In this document: positions 1-10,099 of the stretch, in pieces | Numbering within the stretch: position 1 is the first letter of the stretch | Layout of the letters: every line of letters begins with the position of its first letter | Assembly: GCF_029852145.1 (NCBI RefSeq) | Contig: NC_079971.1 | Location: 3,467,697-3,531,696, forward strand | Reading direction: 5' to 3' | DNA length: 64,000 nucleotides | Source: Microplitis mediator | Lineage: Eukaryota > Arthropoda > Insecta > Hymenoptera > Braconidae | The notes under the pieces: model-generated | Databases searched by the model: none | What the model was told of the DNA's origin: nothing | What the model saw: the letters and a program-made list of their open reading frames with translations, nothing else | Program-made: the position numbers and the translations under genes

Positions 1-142
1 AGGCGAGGTTAATTATTGAAAGTTTATGTATTCATTTATATATTATTTATTGGCAGGAAAAAAATCTTGTTCATAGGCATAAATTTATTTCTTTCGAAAA
101 AAAATAATTATTTTTTATTTTTATTTTTTATAAGTATAATTA

Positions 143-264
143 TGTCTTTTTTTTTGTTTTGTTTTTGATGCCTGCCCCCGCCGACCAGACGCACTCGCTT
201 CGCTCGTGCTTTCAAATGTCGCGGGGCAGGCATCAAAAACGCAACAAAAAAAAAAAGGGAGACG
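143..264. repeat. GC-stem foldback of about 120 bp
   Basis: A long inverted repeat. The arms contain TTTTTGATGCCTGCCCC and GGGGCAGGCATCAAAAA and continue outward into poly-T and poly-A and a terminal GTCT/AGAC. The loop holds CTCGCTTCGCTCG. It stands out by GC content from the AT-rich surroundings. No clear target duplication was found. It is probably a miniature foldback transposon; a structured RNA cannot be excluded. Confidence 0.6.
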
Positions 265-435
265 GAAAAAAATTAAAGTTTTATGTATGTCCGAAAGAGG
301 CGCGTCAATAGGGAGCAAATAAAAAAAACATGGCCGACCTGTCAGCTGAAGGCAGAACGTGGTTTTGTTGTTTATAGTATTCAAAAATGTAATTAATAAA
401 CGTACTTTCGACCAGGTATAAAGAAAAATCGTATA

Positions 436-548
436 CACCACACGGGAAGATAGTTAAAAGCCCTGCCCTGTGTGTCATGATGCCCTCGGCTTCGCCTCGG
501 GCATCATATCACACAGGGCAGGAATTTCAACTTTCTTCCCTTGTAGTG
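436..548. mobile_element. Foldback MITE, TA target, GC-rich stem
   Basis: The arms pair over roughly 50 bp: CACCACACGGGAAG at the left against CTTCCCTTGTAGTG at the right, followed inward by CCCTGCCCTGTGTG and CACACAGGGCAGG. TA flanks both ends (434-435 and 549-550). The size and GC-rich stem match the foldback about 170 bp upstream, but the sequences differ. It fits the group of TA-flanked elements found throughout the window. Confidence 0.65.
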
Positions 549-585
549 TAATATACTATTTTTAAAGCAATGTCTCATTTTGCTT

Positions 586-722
586 CACACAAAAAAAAAT
601 ATTTCTTGACGCGGGAAATTTTTTGAATCATAAATTGAAAACAAAAATTTTCTTAGAACTAGAAAAATTGTTCTAGGGGCGAGTAAAATTATTTTGCGTC
701 ACAAAATCTTTTTTTTCTGTGC
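586..722. mobile_element. Short TIR element, TTTCTTG(A/G)CGC family
   Basis: It is related along its length to the element at 52889-53132: CACA plus an A-run, TTTCTTGACGC, then AAATTGAAAACAAAAATTTTCTT, and a right end TTTTTTTTCTGTG. The interior has palindromic CAAGAAAAATTTTCTT-type motifs. The copy is short and diverged, and its flanks are not an obvious TA duplication. Confidence 0.55.
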
Positions 723-1990
723 AGTTCCTTAAAAAAAAATTTTTAAAATCAATTAAAAAAAGTAATATACTTTCCGACGGTACTTTCAAGACTTCAGGGG
801 CAATTTGTTAATATGATCGTAAATCGTCATTAGCTTTGACCTGTCAGCAATAATTAGAGACTTTCCTACCAGTTCTCGTATTAAAAAATAATATTAATTT
901 ATTATATTCATCCTGAATATTTACTATGGTTTTTTAATATTAAATTTTCATAATAACAATAACAATAATAATAAAATAAGGTGGATATTCACTAGGATTT
1001 TGTATGCATAGAGATGATAAGTGAGGATAGAGGGTGGCTTATTTCCGGACTGGCCTTTGGGGTAGGTTGCAAAGTCTCTGGTCGGCTTACGCTGACGTGT
1101 ATATAGAATGTACTCCGTCCGATAGCGGCTTACATGAGGGCACCAGAAAAAGAGGGAAAGAGAGTGAGAAAATCAGACAGTGGCTGGTCATGTGTGAGGG
1201 AGTAAAAGGGGTAAGTAATTTATCAGGATGTCCGTTGGGTGAACGGTCGGGTAGCCAGCGTCTATTCATTCAAACTTTTAGCCGAGTTTTTTTACTCTTT
1301 GCATTCTCACGTCCAACGAATACTATTAAATAAATAAATAGGTAAGTAATTAAAGGAAAAAAAAATAATTTAAAGGGAAGAAATAAATAAAAATAACCGT
1401 ACATTAAATGAGATATAATTCGAGTGCGTGTTTGTATTATAAAGCGTAGCACGTACGATGTACTGTTGCTGTTCTACCGGGGGTGGGTGGAGGTTAAAAG
1501 GGTTCAGGACAAAAGAGGAAGGGGAGCAGAAAGTGCGATACGATTCACGGCTTAAACGGTTTAACTCGCGGACGCGTGGCGAGGTTGGTTAATCGAAGAA
1601 TAAATAAGGGGTTGTAACATTTACCCGGTACTCTTATAGCTCTACCTCCGGAGATAGCGTTTCCATACTCGGTTTTTCCTTATAAACTATATTGCGCTGG
1701 CTTACTGAGTACTGAGTTGGCACACTTGTATTCGTGAGACCGTGGATTAATGTGAGGACACCTGCTGTGCCCTGCAGGAATTAACGCGGGAATCGCGTGA
1801 CCCGAACGCTAACGGTATGAGTGAGAGAGGTGTAACGGGGCAACGTGAAGAAACGACGTTGGGTGTCGGTGCCGTTATTTCCGTTCTTACTCTCCTATCA
1901 GCCCTTTACTTTTCTGACCCACACTCTTTGACGCTATTAGATAGTAATTAGCTTATAATTATTTTTAAAAATATGTGTCTTGGAATTTTA
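723..1990. other. Unique AT-rich stretch, no gene seen
   Basis: No protein family, RNA gene or repeat family is recognised. Only short chance ORFs occur (for example 1034-1333 plus). The part 1440-1930 is richer in GC than its surroundings and might hold unrecognised regulatory sequence. Confidence 0.5.
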
Positions 1991-2894
1991 CTCCGAAAAA
2001 AATAATCGCTAGCTGCTAGCGATTTTTTTCTTCAGCAGCTAGCGTTTTTTAATCGTTAGCTGCAAGCGATTATTTCGCTAGCAGTTAGCGATTTTTTCGT
2101 TAGCAGGTAGTGATTAAAAATCGTTAGCTGGAAGCCATTTTTTCGCTAGCTGCTAACGATTTTTTTCTCTTATATGTAGGGGAGGGAGGGGCAAAAGGGG
2201 GGTACTTAAGAAAATATCAAGTTTTCGAGGACTCAAATACGCTAAATCTTTTTTTTTTAATGATATTCAAAGTAAATAGAAGAAATTTTCAGTTACCGTT
2301 GAAAAAAAAAAATTTTCATTTCTGCGGGCAAAGGGGGGTACCCCCTAAAAAAGTTAAAAAAAAAAAATTTCTGGATTTTAAATGAATTTGATTAAGTTGA
2401 ATTTTTTTGTAAGTAATTTACATGAAGAAAAATTATATTTTACATGTTTATTGGATACAAAAGAAGAAAAAAAATTTTTAATAGTTTTTATCATAAAACA
2501 AACGTCATTAATATTTTTCAACTGACAATTGATTTTTGAAAAAGTTTACCAAAAAAAATTCAAAGTAACGCTTAATTATATTTACAGAAGCGATTTTGGA
2601 ATTTTCAAAAACCATTTAAAATATAAAATTTTTTTTTATCAAATTTTGGGGGTACCCCGTTTTGCCTACCCTACCCCCTTTTGCCCTCCTTCCCCTATAT
2701 ATATACATATAAGCATTTATTACATATAAGCTTTGTTTTCTTAAGTAACCCATATTGCCCCACACTATATATATACATATATAGCTAATAACACCGAACG
2801 GTGTATAAGATAACACTCACACCGAGTTAAAAGTACACCGTCCGAGCAACTAGCGAAAAAAATCGCTAGCAGCTATCGATTATTTTTTTCAGTG
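1991..2894. mobile_element. TIR element built of GCTAGC palindromes (host of a nested element)
   Basis: The left end CTCCGAAAAAAATAATCGC and the inverted right end CACTGAAAAAAATAATCGA are flanked by TA (1989-1990 and 2895-2896). The interior from 1996 to 2167 is an array of about ten copies of CGCTAGCTGCTAGCG-like palindromes separated by T-runs; one more unit lies at the right end (2852-2880). The two halves are separated by the G-rich TIR element at 2179-2695. Confidence 0.65.
2179..2695. mobile_element. G-rich TIR MITE, copy 1
   Basis: The termini GGGGAGGGAGGGGCAAAAGG and CCCTTTTGCCCTCCTTCCCC are inverted and flanked by TA on both sides. The interior is almost the same as at 40575-41080 and 57081-57594, including CAAGTTTTCGAGGACTCAAA and an A/T-rich body without an ORF. 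It is inserted in the GCTAGC-array element. Confidence 0.8.
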
Positions 2895-2896
2895 TA

Positions 2897-4182
2897 GACC
2901 TGTGGCTAAAATCCGCTGATATATTCAGCAGTTCGTATTTATATATCGGGTGTTACTTGTGCGGCAGTGATTAATTAAATCACAGTGAGTTAACTCACGC
3001 ACACTCGAGATTAGCTAAATTTAAATGAAAGCGAGGATAAATAATGTCAAAGACTCTTTTAAATAAATAGTTAAAGTGTCTTTGATAGTAATATTTTGGC
3101 GACAGGTTTACCCACAAACAGTAATATCGCGTGTCAAAGTAAGGCCACGGGGTCAAAGATCTTGCTTTTGAACCTTCTTACAGTGTAATACAATAACTCA
3201 GTCCTTTGTAAGCAAAGTTGTTATTAAAAATAATTGAGTGTTTTGATAATTAAAAATGTCAATTAAGCGATGGAAAAATTTAACGACTAACAAACATGAG
3301 TTGCTGTTGTTTTTAGTTGCTTAACTCTTGTTGCGAGAGATAATCCCAAATGCACTGATGCAATTTGTCTTGATTGACACGCGGAACAAATTAGTGCAGC
3401 TTAATTAGAGTAGAAGCATTTGCTAGAAGAGTGGAAATAGAAGGAGACGATGTGGGTGGGGGAACGTGTGTGAGTGTGTGTGTGTGTGTATGTGTCAAGG
3501 TTGTTCTGAAAATCGGCAAAACGAGAAATGGAAATTTAACGGCAACTAATCGACTGGGTTGCTATGGATAGAATTGTAGGTTATGTGGAGCAGGGAGCGA
3601 GAATCGCGAATCGAACAGACGTTTAATTAGTAAAACTAGTGTAGGGTATAAAGTGGAGGTGAAGGGAGAACAATGCTGATGCTCGTGAGACGGAACGAAT
3701 TGAAGTTAAAGAGTTTTAGTAGCGGCAACTTAATACGCGGGTCAGCAATCTATCCAACGTTACCGTCACGAACTCGGCTATGGTTTAAAGTGTATATTCA
3801 GTAGTGAGCTGAGCTGTGAGCTAGTTTGCTAAATCCCAGGATGCAGATAGTTCTGGACAGTGTTAGCATGCACCAGTGAAACAACGGAAACAACTCCTTC
3901 CCTTTTTCTCGAGCTTGACCCTCTATTTCTCTGTCTCTCTTTGCCCCTCATGCTGACTCCCAGCCCGAGTAATTAAAATGTTTAACCGGACTGGCCACCA
4001 CTAATTTTACACGAGTTTAATTTACTAACTGCTGCTACATTGAAGCTTGACTTGACATTTTTTGATATATTCAATGCGGTATCCAGTAATTAATTAATAA
4101 TTAAATAGATGGAGGTTTGATAATTATTTTTTTTAATAAAATCATTTGTAAAATAATAATTATTTTTCTTTAGAGCATATTA
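2897..4182. other. Unique stretch, no gene seen
   Basis: No gene or transposon ends are recognised. It contains the GT microsatellite near 3465 and a moderately GC-rich part from 3400 to 3960 that could be unique intron or regulatory DNA. Confidence 0.5.
3465..3495 (+). repeat. (GT)n microsatellite
   Basis: About 30 bases of mostly GT dinucleotides with GA and AT interruptions. Confidence 0.9.
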
Positions 4183-4184
4183 AT

Positions 4185-5049
4185 CTCTCTAAACATGAAT
4201 TAGTGGAAATTTCATTAATTACGTTAGTGAAGCAGTATTCACTTCATGATCAGTGTATTTAAATAACAATATAGTGAATTCTCACTAATAAATTTAGTAC
4301 TATAATTTTCACTAGCAAATTAGTGATTTTCACTACTGAACTAGCGATATTTTCATAATTTCTACAAGTGAAACTGTTATTCACTTCTTAATTTATGAAT
4401 TTCACAATTTCACTAGTAACTTTAACTAGCAAATAATTAAACATTTTACTAGATATAAATATAATTAATAATTATGGTGCTATTTTTAAAAATTTTAATA
4501 AAAAACTTTCAAAATAAAAAAAAATAGAAGTTCAGAACAATAATATATTTACATGAAGAGTACGTCAATCATAACATCACGGATTTTTTATTTCTTCATC
4601 AGTTATTGTTTGGTATCATAACGAATATACTATTTACACTCGCGCGATTACATGCGTAGGTCAGCGCAGTGGATGGCATCAAAGACTTTGAATCGGAAGG
4701 ATGCAGGTTCGAGCCCAGCAGTCACCGGGATTTTTTCATCAATCAAAATCATGTATACTTCCTCTAAGTAATGATTCTAATACATTAATCACATTTCGGA
4801 TCTAATTACAAGTGTCTTATATTTTTTTTCGCAATATAATATTTTTTTTCACCGATGAAATCAGTGGATTCCCATATTCACTTTTCAATTTAGTGGATTC
4901 TCATATTCACTTATCAAATCAGTGAATTCCAATATTCACATATTCATTTAGTGAATATTCACTAATTCTGCGTGGTACGATTGTAGCATTGACAATTAGT
5001 GAATATTCACTTGAAATTAGTGAAAAATCACCAATTCATATTTAGAGAG
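4185..5049. mobile_element. Long CTCTCT-TIR element with GTGAATATTCAC interior
   Basis: It starts CTCTCTAAACATGAATTAG and ends with the inverse TTCATATTTAGAGAG. The dinucleotide AT flanks both ends (4183-4184 and 5050-5051), a 2-bp target duplication. Both arms are filled with motifs such as AGTGAATATTCACT and TTCACTA. The termini and interior motif match the short 162-bp elements at 7510, 34776 and 54941. A tRNA-like sequence lies in the centre. Confidence 0.75.
4655..4729 (+). pseudogene. tRNA-Gln(TTG)-like relic or tRNA-derived SINE head
   Basis: It has an A-box-like TCAGCGCAGTGG, an anticodon-loop-like GACTTTGAATC as in tRNA-Gln with anticodon TTG, and a perfect B box GGTTCGAGCCC at 4706-4716. 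The anticodon stem pairs poorly and no matching acceptor stem is seen, so it is unlikely to be a working tRNA. A T-run and ATCAATC follow. It sits between the arms of the CTCTCT element, so it is either a SINE inserted there or a captured promoter. Confidence 0.6.
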
Positions 5050-5051
5050 AT

Positions 5052-5757
5052 GTAAGTTGGTCGGGAGATGCGACTTTAAAAACAGATGAAAAATGCAGCG
5101 AGACAAAAAAAAAAGAAAAAATAACAAATATTAGTATAAGCGGTCCACAAACTCGCGTGTATAACTCGCGGATTATTTTTTGTGTTTATTTATTTGCTCG
5201 TCAGCTGAATGTATGTGGGGACGTGGTAAAGAGAGACAGGAAGAGAGGCACAAATCATATAGACTAACATATCCTGCAGCAGTCAACCGGAGTGGAAACT
5301 TTTGCCACCTCACCATTCGGGGATCGACCAGAGTCCGGTAGGACTCACCCAAACAATCCCGCGTAGCATCAGTTACGCAGCTCCCACCCGCTAAAGTTTT
5401 GTTTAACGTTTTAAAAATTCGCAGACCCGCGCATTTTTTCGATCTCATTGCTCTTTCATATCTCCGTCTCTTTTTACAATCGCGTACATTTGCTGTATCG
5501 TAATCCTTGTTCTCTTTGCTTATTTCCCATTCCCCTCGTTAATATGATGGTCTGTTACAGTTGAGTCCGCCGAATGTCGCTTTTACGAGCCGTTGAATTC
5601 GTTTAATCGAGAATACACCGCCACGTTTTATCCAACACCAATAAAAACATTTAACGCACGTTATCAAATGTCTCTTTACTCAAGAATTTATTTTTAATTT
5701 GTTTTTCAAAAAGACTCTTGTTCTCTGAAAAAGTTTTCACCATTTACCAGAAAAAAA
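5052..5757. other. Unique stretch, no gene seen
   Basis: It includes a GC-richer part from 5170 to 5450 with a 91-codon minus-strand ORF that resembles nothing I know. No repeat family is recognised. Confidence 0.45.
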
Positions 5758-6546
5758 ATCGGTCTATCAGTTGACCCTGCGGGCCAGCCCTAAAACTTCC
5801 CGCTGTTTTCGAGCTCAAGAACCGAAAACATTATTGTGAATACATTTTCGAGCTCTTTGAGCTCAAAAATACTTTTGTATGCTGTTGTTTTCGAAAAAAA
5901 CGTTTTCCACAATTTTTTCTCCAACGATATCTCTCAAACTAATTGATCGATTGAGACGGTTAAGGTGACAATCGACGCATTTTATCAAGTTCTAATGCTG
6001 ATCTAATTTTGAATTCGATTTATCGAGTCGTTTTTGAGATATTTCAGAAAAAATAAAAAAATGTTTTTTTTTAATTTTTTCGACAACGGTTTCTCTTGAA
6101 CGAATAAACCGATTTTGATGGTTGAGGTGGCATTCGACACGGCTTATAAAGCTCTAGAGCCCAGTCCATTTTGAAATCAATCCATCGAGCACATTAAAAG
6201 TTATCAAAAAAAAACATTTTTGAAAAAATTTTATTTTTGGAATATCTCGTAACGAGCCCTACCGATCAAGCTCAATTTTTCACAGCTTCAAGATATTGAC
6301 AAGCCGTGTCGAATGACACCTTAAAGTTCAAAATCGGTTCATCCGTTCAAAAGATACAGGTATTTACATACGTAAGTACGTACATACATACATACATACA
6401 CTCGGACATCATCTTGAAATTAGTCAAAATAGCTGCCCAGGACCTCAAAACGTCAAAATCTGATAGAAATTTGGTTTTTGCAAATCGGACCGAAACCAAT
6501 AACTTCGAATTTTTGAAAATTTACAATTTTTAGCGGGAAGTTAAAA
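5758..6546 (+). mobile_element. AGCGGGAAGTT element, copy 1 (full length)
   Basis: The left part reads GACCCTGCGGGCCAGCC followed by AAAACTTCCCGCTGTTTTCG; the right end reads AGCGGGAAGTTAAAAAT, so ACTTCCCGCT and AGCGGGAAGT form a short subterminal inverted repeat. The body has two related blocks of the type CGATTTTGATGGTTGAGGTGG, and a CATA/CGTA microsatellite near 6366-6400. No ORF. The same structure occurs at 26117 and 52296, and in pieces elsewhere. The superfamily is not identified. Confidence 0.75.
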
Positions 6547-7018
6547 ATTTAAGCTGATTTGAAATTCAAAATTTTTAATGACCCAATTAACCCCCCGTTT
6601 TATTTTTAAATTACAGAGAAAAAAAATTACTGACCCGTTCTACGTTTATGGTTTAAAAAAAAAAATTAATAAATTCAATTGAATGAATTATTTGACGACT
6701 TGAATATGCGGATAACTGGCGGTAATTAAAAATAATTTATTCAACAGCTAATGGATTGGTTTATTTAAAAATGACTTGTCAATTATTTACAGTCAGTGTA
6801 ATGTAATAATCTTTGGGCGTGTAATACTTATGGTAATTAATTATTCGATTGAATTTATAATTATTATTATCAATCAGTAATCAAAATAACAGATCGCGGA
6901 ATTTATTAAAAATTATCGGGACGTGATTTATTCATTTATATATTTATTTTTATTTATATTATATATTTTAGTTGAAAGAGTTTGAATAAAAATGATGGAT
7001 CAAGAGATTAAAAGTTAC
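6547..7018 (-). other. Intron just downstream of the Rbp6-like exon
   Basis: It begins at the donor GTAACT (minus strand) at 7018. It is AT-rich, without ORF or repeat that I recognise. The next coding exon of the gene would lie beyond the left edge of the window. Confidence 0.6.
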
Positions 7019-7100
7019 CTTGATCGGCGTGTGGTTGGATCCTTCATCACCATAACCTCTGTGATGTCTCCATACTTGGTGAAATACTCCCTCAGGCTCT
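7019..7100 (-). CDS. Internal exon of an Rbp6/Musashi-family RNA-binding protein (RRM1)
   Basis: Seen: on the minus strand the acceptor TTTTTATGGTTTTCAG precedes 82 bases that read (E)SLREYFTKYGDITEV, then MVMKDPTTRRS, and end in AG before the donor GTAACT. The exon enters in the middle of a codon (G|AG for Glu) and leaves after two bases of an Arg codon. Known: Musashi-type RRM1 has SLR-YF in helix 1, MVMKDPTTRRS before strand 3, then RNP1 (GFGFVTF) on the next exon; Musashi-family genes bind UAG-type motifs in 3' UTRs and control translation in neural and stem cells. DPTTRRS and GDI fit insect Rbp6 better than msi (DPVTQRS). Inferred: no MFIGGLSW or GFGFV exon is present here, so both flanking introns are long. 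It could be another Musashi paralogue, but the family is secure. Confidence 0.85.
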
Positions 7101-7509
7101 CTGAAAACCATAAAAATGAAATATAATATGACATCGTTTATGCACTTTACGACAACAGATATGCGGACACAATTGATCTTTTTCACTGCGGCTAACTCTA
7201 TTTTCGTAACGCGTATATGTGGGGTATGAATATTAAATTTATGGAGACTTTGTACTCATCGTTACTCTATATAATGCTTTATGTATTTTTTAAATTTATT
7301 CTCGTATCACTATTCATAAAAAATTTATAATGCCGGTTTTATATAATTTTATATATGGAATTTTTTGACAATAGAGGACTCGTGGATAAAAGAAGTGAAT
7401 TTTAGTGGATGTCAAGAGTGTTCGCATGTCAATATCATAATTTTTTTTATCACATTATTAAATTTATTTAATTATTATTTACTTTTTTTCTTTAAGGTTC
7501 AAAAACCTA
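7101..7509 (-). other. Intron just upstream of the Rbp6-like exon
   Basis: It carries the TTTTTATGGTTTTCAG acceptor tract at its right-hand (exon) end. It is AT-rich and unique, with no ORF of note. The intron continues through the transposon-rich sequence to higher coordinates. Confidence 0.6.
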
Positions 7510-7671
7510 TTCGCTTAAATTTGAAACAGTGAAAATAGTGACTCTTCACTGTTTACTACCGAAAAGTATGTCACTAATTCAATTAGTGATATATTTTTGA
7601 CTAGCAATAAGTGACTCTTCACTGCCAAATAGTGATTGTCACGTGATTTTCACTGATTTGTTTTTAGAGAG
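7510..7671. mobile_element. CTCTCT-type MITE, 162 bp, diverged copy
   Basis: The left end (TTCGCTTAAATTTGAAACAG) and right end (CACTGATTTGTTTTTAGAGAG) are imperfect inverses. The interior has AGTGACTCTTCACT-type palindromes and TCAATTAGTGATATA, as in the copies at 34776 and 54941. The length equals theirs. TA flanks both sides, as a 2-bp target duplication. Confidence 0.65.
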
Positions 7672-8088
7672 TAAAAATTTTTTAAAAAATTTGATACAGT
7701 CCCCGGAAATAAAGAACCAGTTCAAATTTATTGAACCCAGACCAGGTCTGAGGTCATATAGACTGCTAGACACTATAAAAACATCTAAGAACTATGTTTA
7801 TAACAGTCCGAGAAACAAGATTGCTAACCTAGTCAATGAATATAGCTCAGTACTCGATTTCAACGCAGAGCCCTTATCAAGCTTCACCTCTAGGGTCAAA
7901 GAAACAATACTACCAGCCAGCATAAATGTATAAACCCATAAACATATAAATTTTCATAATATACTGGGAAATAAATATAAATATAATAAATTAAATATAA
8001 GGTCGTAATATTAATACGAACATGTTAAACAAATTTAAAGTGTATTGTCGATTGGCGTTTGTTATAATAAATAAACAAATAAATAAAA
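7672..8088 (+). mobile_element. 5'-truncated non-LTR retrotransposon (LINE) tail
   Basis: An open frame, beginning upstream at 7643, runs to a stop at 7933 and reads LIQSPEIKNQFKF, PGLRSYRLLD and YNSPRNKIANLVN, then FTSRV. The order 'SPE-I---F--P---R', 'NSP--R---L-N', 'F---V' is what I know from the C-terminus of Jockey/R1-like LINE reverse transcriptases. After the stop come about 150 bases of AT-rich 3' UTR and an AATAAATAAACAAATAAATA tail, as expected for a LINE 3' end. All catalytic domains are missing, so it is a dead fragment. The exact clade is uncertain. Confidence 0.6.
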
Positions 8089-9040
8089 CCTCTCAAAAAA
8101 TCTAAGGCATACTTTGAACCTAACGGAGCACTGAAAACTTACATTAGACTTCTTAAGACCCCATACGAAAAAAATATATATCCGGATATATCCGGGCAAA
8201 TCTGGAATATGTCGCATATATGCATCATATGTATAAATATACGTCTCATATATGCAGATTTGCCCGGATATATCCGGATGTTTATTTTTTTCGTATGGGA
8301 CATGATCATTGTAAGAACTGGAAATGAACCATCTTACTTACAAAAGCTTGAATTGAACCTACTGAGACTTACAAAGGCATGAATTAGACCTACAAAGACC
8401 TATATCGTGAAATGAACGAGCTCAGAATTTCTGAATCAACTCTCTGTTGGTCCCAGGCTGCTTCCAGGCCCCATTCCACTTCTAGGGATCATTATTCTAC
8501 TGATAAAATCACCAGATCACTTGCAGCAATTTTTTACTATCCTTAGAATTTTTTAAATCGACTCTCTGTTAGTCCCAGGCTGCCTGTGGGACCCAACTTA
8601 CCCTTGGGTTTCATTAGCCCGCTGGAGAGATGACCAGATCACGCATCAGTTCTCCAGTAGTCTGCGAATTTTCAATTTTACCTGTAGTATTCCTTGCAAG
8701 TTCTCTCTTCTGTCAAGTCTAGTTACGTTCGTTTAACGATTAACGTCTATGCAGGTCTAATTCATGCCTCCATAAGTCCAAGGAGGTTCAATTCAAGCCT
8801 TTGTAAGTCTTAGTAGGTCCATTTCAAGCTTTTACAATTATTTTGTTCTAAAAAGTCTAAGGTAGGTTTCCAATACTCATGCCTTAGATTTTGACTCAGG
8901 CTGGGACTCAGGTTCAATTCAAGCCTTTGTAAGTCTAAGTAGATCCATTTTAAGCTTTTACAATTATTCTGTCCTAAAAAGTCTAATGTAAGGTTTCAAT
9001 ACTCATTTAAGTTCAAAGTATGCCTTAAATTTCGACTAGG
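8089..9040. mobile_element. Long-TIR element, AATCTAAGGCATACTTTG family, copy 1
   Basis: The left TIR AATCTAAGGCATACTTTGAA recurs inverted at the right (TTCAAAGTATGCCTTAAATT). The interior is shared in opposite orientation with 42371-43026, including CTCTCTGTTGGTCCCAGGC. About 140 bases of the right end are duplicated in tandem (around 8770-8900 and 8910-9040). A hairpin MITE is inserted at 8160-8299. No ORF. Confidence 0.7.
8160..8299. mobile_element. CCCATACG hairpin MITE, copy 1 (140 bp)
   Basis: A near-perfect foldback: CCCATACGAAAAAAATATAT at one end and its inverse TTTTTTCGTATGGG at the other, with CCGGATATATCCGGGC-type inner stems. AC flanks both ends (8158-8159, 8300-8301). The empty site at 42443-42450 in the sister copy of the host element has a single AC, so the duplication is 2 bp. 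Confidence 0.85.
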
Positions 9041-10099
9041 TTAGGACTCAGATTCAATTTTATTTTTGTAAAGATTTAAATCCAATAATTAGTTCCCAAT
9101 GTATCAGTAAAAATAAACAATCCAATGATTGATTACGAGTATTTGAATCTCAGCATCAACACAGTCTTAAATTAAAATATAAAGCTGCCTTAGCAGGAAT
9201 GCGAGAGCATAAAACCGTCGGAGGAACGAGATTCAGATTTATTACGAAATCAAACTCGAAAGTCGTTAGCTAAGTCGTCTATTAATTTGTTCGCTGAACG
9301 TCCGACGGGGAAGAAACGTGTTCGAGGAGCTTCTGATGACGTTCCAAGCCCTTCAATCTTCACCAATTTTCTTAATTCCCGTCCACTATTTTCCTCCATT
9401 CATTTTTCTTACTCAACCTTAATTCATTTAACATTTCTGACGTGCCAATTTTTTAAAAATAAAACTCAATAATTACCCACTTACACTCTAGTGCTCCAAC
9501 ACCCTCCCACCTATCCCATAAAATCAAAAATATTTTCATACTAAAATTCCCTCCATATGTTGTCTGTCCAGTAAAAACTCCAATTACCAGAAGTTCCTCG
9601 AATAATTGCCACCCCACTCCCCTCCTGAGTTTAAAACCAAATTAAAAGTTTTATTTTTCCGAGATCAAGCCTTCATTTCTGATACTCCGAATCCTTGAGC
9701 AATCGAGGCTCTAACACGCGATCGTTACATGACTAAAAATAAGTTTATGATCGAGTAAAAAATAATAAAATTGGTGTAAACTTTTAAAACATATCTCCTT
9801 GTCAGTTTAGACATTTTCTGGCACCGGAAGCCCGAGCCGCTCGAGGCCGGGGTAATTTCTTATTAATATTCCAGCAAAGTCCTCCTTGCTAGCTCTTCCT
9901 TCTTACGATGATTTATAAAATAATGGAGAGCATGGCAAGGTGACACATAACATAGTGTTACCAATCTAGCTTAACCCCTTGCAACAAGGATCTAGCAGCC
10001 AAAAGCATTGGCCCTCAGTGCCCCGACACCAGCATACACGGACGTCATATATAACAGTGTTGTGAGGGCAGGGGTATCAGCCCTCTTAACATTGAGTTG
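9041..10099. other. Unique stretch, no gene seen
   Basis: It contains only short ORFs (for example 9287-9472 plus) without recognisable domains and no repeat family that I can match. Confidence 0.45.

Noticed and set aside
4655..4729. Functional tRNA gene
   Set aside because: The B box and anticodon loop are good, but the anticodon stem has mismatches and the acceptor stem is not found.
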